Assembly: GCA_030627405.1 (NCBI GenBank)
Contig: DAOUSD010000103.1
Location: 1-6,554 of the forward strand
Direction of reading: 5' to 3'
Source: Deltaproteobacteria bacterium
GTDB lineage: Bacteria > Desulfobacterota > Desulfobacteria > Desulfobacterales > ETH-SRB1
Length of the DNA: 6,554 bases
Of this stretch, positions 1 to 6,273 are shown piece after piece (the first letter of the stretch is position 1; each line of letters begins with the position of its first letter). The notes beneath the pieces are model-generated. The model was not told where the DNA came from and searched no databases. It worked only from the letters and a program-made list of their open reading frames with translations. The position numbers and the translations under genes are program-made.

Positions 1-128
1 AACATAAAATTTTGAGATCAGGACCGGATTGCAGTCCCTGCTTTAAGCGACAGTGCAATACAATAGACTGCATGGAGCAGATAAGCGTTGAGCAAGTACT
101 GGATGCGGCAAATTCTATACTTTCGTAA
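1..128 (+). CDS. GT9 heptosyltransferase, C-terminal fragment
   Basis: This is the 3' end of a gene that enters from the left edge. The frame reading CAT from base 3 is open for 41 codons and ends at TAA 126-128. The peptide contains CSPCFKRQC followed by DCMEQISVEQVLDAA. This cysteine-rich tail ending in CM-x-x-I-(S/T)-x-E-Q-V is characteristic of the LPS heptosyltransferase II (WaaF/RfaF) branch of glycosyltransferase family 9, which moves heptose from ADP-heptose onto the inner core at the cytoplasmic face of the inner membrane. Only the tail is visible, so WaaF cannot be separated from WaaC- or WaaQ-like relatives. It ends 14 bases before the earliest start of the acyltransferase, which fits co-transcription in an LPS operon. 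The family call rests on the short tail motif alone. Confidence 0.72.
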   Translation, partial: HKILRSGPDCSPCFKRQCNTIDCMEQISVEQVLDAANSILS

Positions 129-142
129 TAAATGGTAATCTT

Positions 143-1102
143 TTGTTAAAATATATGTCAAAATCCAATGGTCTTTTAGGATCGATAAAAACTTTCATTG
201 TTGATATACCAAAAAAATATATTGTCAAAGCTGGAAATATATTAGGTGGTCTTGCATACCTGCTTGATGCGCGTCACAGGAGAATTGCAAGGCGCAATTT
301 CCGATTTGCCTATCCTGAGTGGCCATTGGATAAGATAAATAGGATCTCCAGGAAAACGTTTCAAAACATGGGAATTACGCTTTTGGAAATTTGTCAAATG
401 ACTTGTTTTTCAAAAGAAGATATTCTGCAAAAAGTTAGAATAAAGGGGAAAGAAAATCTTTTAAATACCATAAAAAGCCCTAGAGGCATTATTATGATCT
501 CAGCCCACATAGGGAACTGGGAGATGTGTAGTCTTTTTTTATCATGTTATATGCAAAAGTCAGTAGTAGTGGTAGCGCAAAATCAGCCCGATATCATTGA
601 ACGGATAATTCATAAGCTCAGGACAAGTACGGGGAATACCATTATCAGCAAGAAAGGAGCTATGATCAAACTGGTTCGGACATTACGCAAAGGTAAAATG
701 ATAGGTTTGTTAATCGACCAGGGGACTTCTCGTAGAGAAGGAGTTGATGTTACTTTTTTCGGCCACAAGACCAATGCCACATATTCAGCCTCTTTGCTGG
801 CCGCAAGATACAATTGCCCGGTTCTGCCGGTTTACTGTATAAGAGAGTCCGACGCAAAGCTGACAGTCGTTGTGGAACCTAGATTAAGATTACATAAAAC
901 TGACGACGTGCGTAGCGACTTGCGTACAAATACACAAATTATGACAGACTCCGTTGAAAAAGCAATAAGACTTTATCCAGAGCAATGGTTATGGTTTCAT
1001 AAACGATGGAAAAAGCATCACCCTGAACTATATCCTGAAGATCTGGCCAAGCGGCAGCGCCAAAGAGAAAAAAGAGAAGCTCGCGGTCAAAAAAAGCGAT
1101 AA
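143..1102 (+). CDS. Lipid A acyltransferase (LpxL/HtrB family)
   Basis: Members of this family transfer a secondary acyl chain from acyl-ACP to a lipid A precursor at the inner face of the inner membrane. The 319-residue length is normal. Residues 34-60 resemble the family's N-terminal segment (LGGLAYLLDARHRR followed by RRNFRFAYPE). The catalytic HX4E motif is HIGNWE at 122-127, with H122 and E127 as the expected catalytic pair. DQGTSRREGVDVTFFG (192-207) and the tail motif PEQWLWFHKRWK (279-290) are also conserved family blocks. The C-terminus is very basic (about 304-319), a plausible membrane-surface contact. The start is uncertain: TTG at 143 gives the longest form, and ATG at 155 (MSKSNG) is equally plausible. 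Neither has a clear ribosome binding site. The acyl chain and position added cannot be predicted. It lies between a heptosyltransferase and a GT-C protein, in keeping with LPS assembly. Confidence 0.9.
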   Translation: MLKYMSKSNGLLGSIKTFIVDIPKKYIVKAGNILGGLAYLLDARHRRIARRNFRFAYPEWPLDKINRISRKTFQNMGITLLEICQMTCFSKEDILQKVRIKGKENLLNTIKSPRGIIMISAHIGNWEMCSLFLSCYMQKSVVVVAQNQPDIIERIIHKLRTSTGNTIISKKGAMIKLVRTLRKGKMIGLLIDQGTSRREGVDVTFFGHKTNATYSASLLAARYNCPVLPVYCIRESDAKLTVVVEPRLRLHKTDDVRSDLRTNTQIMTDSVEKAIRLYPEQWLWFHKRWKKHHPELYPEDLAKRQRQREKREARGQKKR

Positions 1103-1113
1103 GGATAAGGCGA

Positions 1114-1139
1114 GAAATTTTTATGAGCTCATCAATTTC
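1114..1139. repeat. Imperfect palindrome between two LPS genes
   Basis: GAAATT (1114-1119) and AATTTC (1134-1139) flank the perfect 10-base palindrome ATGAGCTCAT, giving an interrupted inverted repeat in the 53-base gap before the GT-C gene. It could form a weak hairpin or be an operator-like site. It lacks a GC-rich stem followed by a T tract, so it is not a convincing terminator. Its role is unknown and it may be chance in AT-rich DNA. Confidence 0.3.
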
Positions 1140-1155
1140 GAAAAGACAATAAAAA

Positions 1156-2688
1156 ATGAAAGACTACATAAAACGCTGTGTTTACCTGATTGATCAGTTT
1201 AATTATATTCGGCCGATTGCGGCGATAATAAGCCTGATAACTCTGTTCATCGCCGTTAACACCCAGAATCCCATAAATAATGACGGAATTCTATATTTGC
1301 AAACTGCTGAGGCCTTTGCAAACAGTGGGTGGCAAGAGGCGATGAAACATTATAACTGGCCGTTTTATTCAATATTTATCGCATGGCTGTCCCAAATAAC
1401 TCATTTATCTTTCGAGAACTCAACCTATGTATTGAATGCAGCACTTCTTGTTATAATTGTAACCAGCTTCATCGCTCTTATCGAGGAATTAGGCGGTTCA
1501 CGTTTCGTGCAATTTATAGGTGCGCTTATTATTCTTAGCCATCCGCAATTACATCATTATCAACACTACATTGTTAGAGGGTTTGGTTATTGGGCATTCT
1601 CTTTATTAGCTCTCTTATATTTTGTTCGCTTTTATAAATACCTAAAATGGCGCCACGCCTTAGGGTGGGGAATATTTATAAGCGCTGCTATATTATTTCG
1701 TCCTGAAGGCTTGGTGCTATGCTGCCTTGGCCCTCTGGTTCTCTTATTCCGAAAGGAAACAGCGATTTGGAATAAATTAGGAAATACTCTTAAAGCATAT
1801 AGTTTCAATATCATTACTATATCCATAATAATTGTTTGGTGGCTCAATATACCGAATAGAGATATTGCCCAGCTCGGAAGGTTAAGCGAATTCTGGCATC
1901 AACTGCAAAACGGCCTAACTTTCTTAAGCGCAAATATAAATACAAAAGCAGTGCTTATGAGCCAAACGATTCTTAACGACTATTCAAAGAAGTGGGGTTT
2001 AACTATGGTCATATCCGGGCTGACCGGGATATATTTATACAAACTGGTAGCGACCCTATGGCCTGTACATACATTGCTTTTCGGCCACGCTTTCTGGAAA
2101 AGGCTTATGCCTGCGGAGAAAGGCATAAAAAGAGTGATAATATATTTTTCGATATTGAATCTAATGATACCAGCCATATTTTTGGGACAACAATTTTTTA
2201 TATCATACCGCTTTTTAATGCCTGCAAGCCTGCTTTTGCTGCTCTGGACACCATTCAGCCTGCATTATATTATGCAAAAATGGCTGGATAAAAAAAAATT
2301 TTTTAGAAATAATTTTGTATTCCCCATACTATCACTTGCTTTCTTAATCATGCTTATCTATGCTTTTGTACCTCCTAATCAATCCAAGGCATATATTACT
2401 ACTGCCGGCACATGGCTTAAACACAATATGCCGCAGCAGTCAAAACTCTATACAAATAACTTTCGACTTTCCTATTGCTCTGGAAAAAAATTTATGGAAT
2501 GGGATATTTCTGACAACCTCATAATACCTGAGTGGTCATCTGATGATTTTGTTGCTTTAAAAACAAAACAAAAGCATTATGAAAAAATAAAAAACACATT
2601 ATTAACGCTAAAACTCAAACCCGGCAAAATATTTGCGAATAAAGAAGGGAACATGATTGCTGTTTTCGAGTTCATAAAAAATAAGTAG
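1156..2688 (+). CDS. GT-C membrane glycosyltransferase (PMT/ArnT-like)
   Basis: This 510-residue polytopic membrane protein has about ten to twelve hydrophobic segments, including those near 20-36, 94-111, 117-130, 145-160, 168-198, 215-230, 283-300, 326-345, 354-372 and 388-406. After the first segment comes NNDGILYLQTAEAF, with D43 in the position of the catalytic acidic residue in the first periplasmic loop of GT-C enzymes. RPEG (182-185) and YRFLMPASLLLLLW (351-364) also match the general pattern of the PMT/GT39 superfamily. Such enzymes use lipid-phosphate sugars on the periplasmic side. About 100 C-terminal residues (from about 407) are soluble and probably periplasmic. The likely role is adding a sugar or aminosugar to the LPS core or lipid A after flipping, but donor and acceptor are unknown. 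ATG 1156 is chosen because the hydrophobic N-terminus follows at once; the leader is A-rich without a strong Shine-Dalgarno sequence. Confidence 0.75.
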   Translation: MKDYIKRCVYLIDQFNYIRPIAAIISLITLFIAVNTQNPINNDGILYLQTAEAFANSGWQEAMKHYNWPFYSIFIAWLSQITHLSFENSTYVLNAALLVIIVTSFIALIEELGGSRFVQFIGALIILSHPQLHHYQHYIVRGFGYWAFSLLALLYFVRFYKYLKWRHALGWGIFISAAILFRPEGLVLCCLGPLVLLFRKETAIWNKLGNTLKAYSFNIITISIIIVWWLNIPNRDIAQLGRLSEFWHQLQNGLTFLSANINTKAVLMSQTILNDYSKKWGLTMVISGLTGIYLYKLVATLWPVHTLLFGHAFWKRLMPAEKGIKRVIIYFSILNLMIPAIFLGQQFFISYRFLMPASLLLLLWTPFSLHYIMQKWLDKKKFFRNNFVFPILSLAFLIMLIYAFVPPNQSKAYITTAGTWLKHNMPQQSKLYTNNFRLSYCSGKKFMEWDISDNLIIPEWSSDDFVALKTKQKHYEKIKNTLLTLKLKPGKIFANKEGNMIAVFEFIKNK

Positions 2689-2723
2689 CCGTTCACGTCT
2701 TACAATTTTCCTTAGATACCAAT

Positions 2724-3538
2724 ATGTCTAATCCAATAGTAACAGCCTTAATACCGAACTATAAAACCCTTAAAGTTACCAAGCTATGCCTGCGCCTTTT
2801 GCGCAAGTATACTGATCCAAAAAAAATCAGCATAATCGTCATTGATAATGATTCTCAAGACGAATCTCTAAAATATCTGAAAAGCCTTAAATACATAACG
2901 CTCATTGAAAGAAAGAAAAAACAGGATGACACTCCATCTTTATCTCACGCAAGAGCTCTTGACCTTGCACTGGAAAAGGTTACCACGCCTTATGTTCTTT
3001 CCATGCATACTGATACCTTTGTTAAACACCCGGGCTGGCTTGATGTCTTATTGGCAGAAATAGAACAAGAATCAATTATTGCCGGAGTCGGTTCATGGAA
3101 ACTTGAGAGTAAGCCTTTTATTTTAAAAGACTGGCCAAGGCCATTGAGTACCAATGGGAAGGCTTTTACTACCGCCTGATCGGCAAAAGAGATCACGCCC
3201 TGGAAGGAAAAGGAAAAAACTACTTATACCTGCGGAGCCATTTGGCCCTTTACCGGATGGACTTAATAAGAAAAAACAATCTCTCGTTTTCTGATGGCAA
3301 AGAAACCGCCGGCAAGATAATGCATAAAAAGCTTGAAAATAATGGCTATAAAATGGTTTTTCTTGAATCAGCATTCCTCAGTAACTACGTCATCCATCTA
3401 AATCACGCTACCATGGTGCTTCATCCGAAATTAGGCGCCAGGAAAAGCACTATCAGAAAAGGTCTAAAACGCATCAATAAAGCCCTAAAAGATTTAAACG
3501 CCGAACAGATACTTATGGATGATTCTCTTGATAATTAA
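2724..3538 (+). CDS. GT2 glycosyltransferase, split by a -1 frameshift
   Basis: Two adjacent frames together encode one family 2 glycosyltransferase. The first (2724-3179, stop TGA 3177-3179) has a GT-A nucleotide-binding start: VTALIPNY (6-13), VIDNDSQD (39-46) and MHTDTF (94-99), the last in the usual DXD position. The second is open from before 3122 to TAA 3536-3538 and has no convincing start of its own. It carries YQWEGFYYRLIGK, YLYLRSH, ETAGK and HLNHATMV. Joining at T TTA AAA (3122-3128) yields SKPFILKRLAKAIEYQ and a protein of about 271 residues with no gap in the fold. A one-base deletion here in an ordinary gene would look the same. The enzyme would transfer a nucleotide-activated sugar, probably to the LPS core; the substrate is unknown. 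It starts 35 bases after the GT-C gene and ends 2 bases before the kinase gene. If it does not frameshift, the 151-residue form lacks the acceptor half. Confidence 0.72.
3122..3166 (+). promoter_or_regulatory. Candidate -1 ribosomal frameshift site
   Basis: The heptamer T TTA AAA (3122-3128) is phased so that TTA and AAA are zero-frame codons 134 and 135, matching the X XXY YYZ rule. A -1 slip continues at AGA (3128). Downstream, AAGGCC (3137-3142) can pair with GGCTTT (3161-3166), and ATTG (3143-3146) with CAAT (3152-3155), leaving a 5-nt loop and a 5-nt bulge. The spacer is 8 nt. A simpler 6-bp hairpin, CCATTG/CAATGG (3141-3157), competes with it. No strong upstream Shine-Dalgarno-like stimulator is seen. 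The heptamer and pairing are directly visible; use in translation is inference. Confidence 0.4.
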
Positions 3539-3540
3539 AG

Positions 3541-5001
3541 ATGAAATCAACTGCTGACAGCCAATATCTTCGCAATTCAGGAAGAAATTTAGAAGTTCCC
3601 TTCAAGTTTCTTCTGAAATCAGATGATTTTTCTGTTGAACTTATTTCTGAAAGTATCGCACGAATAATTCCTGGGAAGAGGCTGGTGTGCTTAGGCAAAT
3701 GGAATAAAAAACCGGTTGCAGTAAAAATATTTTTAAACTCCAAAAGCGCAAGGCGTCACTGTGAACGTGAAATAAAGGGAATCAATGCCGTAGCAAACGC
3801 CGGCATAAAAACGCCGGCTCTTTTGCTTCAGGGCAATCTACAGCAAGGTGATATTCCTGTTCTGGTCTTTCAAAGAATTATGCCTGCCCTTAATCCCCAC
3901 GAAGTTTTTGATATGGCTGAAACTGATGAAAAACGTAGTGAATTACTTAAACGCATAGCAGTTGTAATAGCTGAACAGCATGAGGCCGGCCTCAAACAGA
4001 AAGATCTTCATTTAGGAAATTTTCTTCTTTCCGACAATGATATTTATACAATTGACGGTGATACCATTGATATAGGCCAAACAGGAACACCCCTGCCAAA
4101 AGCAATGAGTCTGAATAATTTAGGGTTATTCCTGGCTCAATTCAATCGTAACTTCGACCATTTGTTTTCTACAGCTTTTCAGGCATACACAGCAAAAAGA
4201 TCATGGCCATCAGATAGCGGTCTGTTTAATCAGTTATTAAAAGAAGTAAAATTTCAAAGAAAAAACGGAGGTAAAAAATATCTGCATAAAATCTTTCGCG
4301 AATGCACTGCTTTTGTATGCCATAAATCATGGAACAGCTATATGGTCTGTGGCCGTGACTTTTATCACGGAGAAATGAAAAAATTAATTGCAGATCCAGA
4401 CTCAGTAATTGATTCAAGCAGACTGCTGAAAGACGGGAACAGCGCAACAGTTGCTCTGGCTGAAGTAAACGGCAAGCTTCTGGTAATTAAAAGATACAAT
4501 ATTAAAAATTTCATCCATGCCTTAAAGAGATGTCCTCGCAATACTCGTGCATGGTCATCCTGGCGAAATGCTCACAGACTGGAACTTCTGGGGATTCCAA
4601 CTCCAAAACCCATAGCCTTCCTTGAAAGACGATGGGGGCCTTTTCGGTCAACCTCATATTACATAGCAGAATATATTGATGGAACAGATCTATACCGCCT
4701 GATTACTTCTGATAGGTCAAAAGAAATTAACATAGAAGCTCTGAGTATAAAGTTTGGAGAAATTCTTAAGTTGCTTGCCGACGCATGCATGAGTCATGGT
4801 GATTTCAAAGCTACAAACTTTATAGTAGCCGGCGAAAGGCTGTATCTTATTGATATAGAAGGCATGCGTAAACATAGTTGCAGATGGAGTTTAAGAAGAG
4901 CACTAAAACGTGATTGCAGGCGATTTATGAAAAACTGGAAGGATATGCCAAAAGTTGCCAGGATATTTCAAAACCAGATCAAACAGTTGACTGGTTTATA
5001 A
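3541..5001 (+). CDS. Tandem Kdo/WaaP-type LPS kinase with two kinase domains
   Basis: The 486-residue protein contains two protein-kinase-like folds of the Kdo/WaaP (InaA/RfaP) type, which phosphorylate sugars of the LPS inner core in the cytoplasm. Domain 1 (about 30-215) has the ATP-binding lysine in VAVKIF (K62), an acidic helix CEREIKG (74-80), the catalytic loop KDLHLGNF with D155 and N160, and the metal-binding aspartate in TIDGD (D172). Domain 2 (about 285-465) has VIKRYN (K317), HRLELLGIPTP with E348, the loop HGDFKATNF with D421 and N426, and LIDIE (D438). Each half thus keeps the full Lys/Asp/Asn/Asp set and neither looks like a dead pseudokinase. No signal peptide or membrane segment is evident. 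ATG 3541 lies 2 bases after the preceding stop, so the gene is probably translationally coupled to the GT2 gene. Targets could be heptose, Kdo or another core sugar; the two domains may act on different positions. The family is clear, the substrates are not. Confidence 0.82.
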   Translation: MKSTADSQYLRNSGRNLEVPFKFLLKSDDFSVELISESIARIIPGKRLVCLGKWNKKPVAVKIFLNSKSARRHCEREIKGINAVANAGIKTPALLLQGNLQQGDIPVLVFQRIMPALNPHEVFDMAETDEKRSELLKRIAVVIAEQHEAGLKQKDLHLGNFLLSDNDIYTIDGDTIDIGQTGTPLPKAMSLNNLGLFLAQFNRNFDHLFSTAFQAYTAKRSWPSDSGLFNQLLKEVKFQRKNGGKKYLHKIFRECTAFVCHKSWNSYMVCGRDFYHGEMKKLIADPDSVIDSSRLLKDGNSATVALAEVNGKLLVIKRYNIKNFIHALKRCPRNTRAWSSWRNAHRLELLGIPTPKPIAFLERRWGPFRSTSYYIAEYIDGTDLYRLITSDRSKEINIEALSIKFGEILKLLADACMSHGDFKATNFIVAGERLYLIDIEGMRKHSCRWSLRRALKRDCRRFMKNWKDMPKVARIFQNQIKQLTGL

Positions 5002-5028
5002 TAAGTCCATTTTCTGCATTGCCGTCCA

Positions 5029-5061
5029 AATTCCGGTTGTCCCTACAAAACAGTGCGGGTC
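5029..5061 (+). repeat. Left inverted-repeat arm of the MITE-like element
   Basis: This arm pairs with 5151-5183. The outer 21 positions contain a single mismatch (position 10), and the other four mismatches lie in the inner 12. Two of those four are G-T pairs that would still pair in RNA. Stronger conservation of the outer end is what is expected of transposase-binding termini. Confidence 0.6.
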
Positions 5062-5150
5062 AATAATTTCAACAAGTTACATATCATAGCTTCTGGCAGC
5101 ACATGGCGAAAAATCAGGTGTTTGCAAAGCAAGATAGGACGATATTTCTA

Positions 5151-5183
5151 AACCTGCATTGCTTTGTAGGGACTACCGGAATT
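5151..5183 (-). repeat. Right inverted-repeat arm of the MITE-like element
   Basis: This is the reverse-complement partner of 5029-5061, matching 28 of 33 positions. The outer end contains CCGGAATT. It lies 57 bases before the start of the second GT2 gene, so the element forms most of that gene's upstream region and could affect its transcription. Confidence 0.6.
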
Positions 5184-5240
5184 CCGACCTTTTACGAGTT
5201 GAACATAGTTGATTGATTTTACATAAATGAGAAAAACAAA

Positions 5241-6151
5241 ATGATGGCTAATTATCCTAAGGTTGCAGTAATAATTCCAACGTTTAATCGGTATCCTATA
5301 CTCTGCCGAGCGATTGATTCAATTCTTATCCAATCATATCCAAATATCGACTGTTTGGTGATTGACGATGGATCAACTGATAACAGCACTCAGCTCTTAA
5401 AAGATAAAGATGATTCACGTCTTCATATCTATAGAAACGAAAGCAATAAAGAGAAAGCCTATAGTCGTAATCGTGGGGTAAAGGAGACCGATGCAGAGTA
5501 CATATGTTTCTTAGATTCAGACGATACTTTGACAAAAAATTCGATAGAGAGAAGGCTATATTTCCTGTTAAGCTGTAGTGAATTCCGTAGCGCTTCCTTT
5601 GGTATCCGATTAGATTCATCGTATAATAACAATACAATAGATATTGCCAAATTATAAAACCAGGGGATACTCTTTCGCTGGATCAATATTTACGTGATAA
5701 AAAATGGCTTAGTACCAACAGTTTTCTTATATCCAGAAACTTAATGCTAAAATACGGAATGTATAATGAAGAGTTAGTTAATAATGAAGATGTCGAACTT
5801 TTTATCCGACTGCTAACGAGAGTGGAATTTCGTTTTTGTGGGACAGGAGTTACAAGGATTTTTGATGATGCAAAAAACCGTGCGCGAAACAACTTTGACA
5901 AGATAATTAAGCAGGGAACTATGTTTTCTGAGATATTAGAAGGCGACCATTCCATTACTGAAAGAATAGGAAAATGGATGCCATCTATAAAGAAGGAAGA
6001 GTTCGCTGAATTACTAGGGGCTTTTTATCATAGTGGACGATACAAGGAATTTCGTAAGATGTTCAATAAAGGATTAAATCGTGATCTGACACCAAAAACA
6101 GTCAAGTTTTATAAAAGGTACGCTTTGTCATACCTGAAGCAATTCTTCTAA
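5241..6151 (+). pseudogene. GT2 glycosyltransferase, broken by a -1 frameshift
   Basis: The first frame (5241-5657, TAA 5655-5657) encodes a classic GT-A N-terminus: VAVIIPTFNR (8-17), VIDDGSTDNS (40-49) with the aspartate pair at 42-43, SRNRGV (75-80) and FLDSDD (90-95), the metal-binding DXD. The second frame is open from 5630 to TAA 6149-6151. It contributes KPGDTLSLDQYL, KKWLSTNSF, and NNEDVELFIRLL with the ED pair expected for the catalytic base region. A join at about 5645-5655 gives a protein of roughly 303 residues, normal for a GT2. No X XXY YYZ heptamer lies in the overlap, so a one-base deletion in a real gene or an assembly error is the simplest explanation. The ATG at 5241 is followed directly by a second ATG at 5244; the leader TGAGAAAAACAAA is only weakly Shine-Dalgarno-like. 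Its sequence differs from the GT2 at 2724, so it is not a recent duplicate. The sugar and acceptor are unknown; LPS or another surface glycan is likely from context. Confidence 0.7.
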
Positions 6152-6273
6152 CAAGCATAAAAGCGCTATATAACGCATAGAAGTGGGAAGTGGGGGTCGG
6201 GCCACGCTATTTTATTGATATTTATGAATTATCGCTCCCCAAATAGGTGTTTTTTGCTCTTAACTCGCTATTT
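6152..6273. other. Convergent intergenic gap
   Basis: This is the 122-base gap between the + strand GT2 pseudogene and the - strand transposase. No strong hairpin followed by a T tract is visible on either strand, so no terminator is called. The right two-thirds probably belongs to the transposon flank described above. Confidence 0.5.

Larger units (their letters stand above)
5029..5183. mobile_element. MITE-like element with 33-nt inverted repeats
   Basis: The left arm (5029-5061, starting AATTCCGGTTGTCCCTACAA) and the right arm (5151-5183, ending TTTGTAGGGACTACCGGAATT less one base) are reverse complements at 28 of 33 positions. About 89 bases lie between them. With two mismatches the pairing can be extended outward by three more bases, to 5024 and 5188. 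The interior has no transposase gene. The size, the long terminal repeats and the position in a 239-base gap between genes suggest a miniature inverted-repeat element or an IS deletion relic. As RNA it would form a long hairpin that could also stop or attenuate transcription from the kinase gene. No clear target-site duplication was found, so mobility is inferred. Confidence 0.55.

Noticed and set aside
1992..2291. A 99-codon + strand frame inside the GT-C gene
   Set aside because: It lies wholly within a convincing membrane protein gene in another frame and shows no family motif.
3123..3374. An 83-codon - strand frame opposite the GT2 gene
   Set aside because: It is a shadow of the coding strand with no domain; the + strand frames carry the conserved GT2 motifs.
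5029..5183. An integron attC site or a CRISPR unit as an explanation for the inverted repeat
   Set aside because: No attC core-site pair was seen and there is no array of direct repeats with spacers; terminal inverted repeats explain the structure better.
5103..5216. A 37-codon ATG reading frame (MAKNQVFAKQD...) inside and beyond the inverted-repeat segment
   Set aside because: It runs through the right repeat arm, has no recognisable domain and no ribosome binding site; most likely chance or a relic.
5199..5227. A possible promoter, TTGAAC and CATAAA 17 bases apart, before the second GT2
   Set aside because: The -10 match is poor and such matches are common by chance in AT-rich DNA.
5326..5637. 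A 103-codon - strand frame opposite the second GT2
   Set aside because: It has no recognisable features and covers the DDGSTD and LDSDD coding region on the other strand.
6152..6184. A terminator after the second GT2 (AGCGCTATATAACGC)
   Set aside because: Only about three base pairs can form and no T tract follows.
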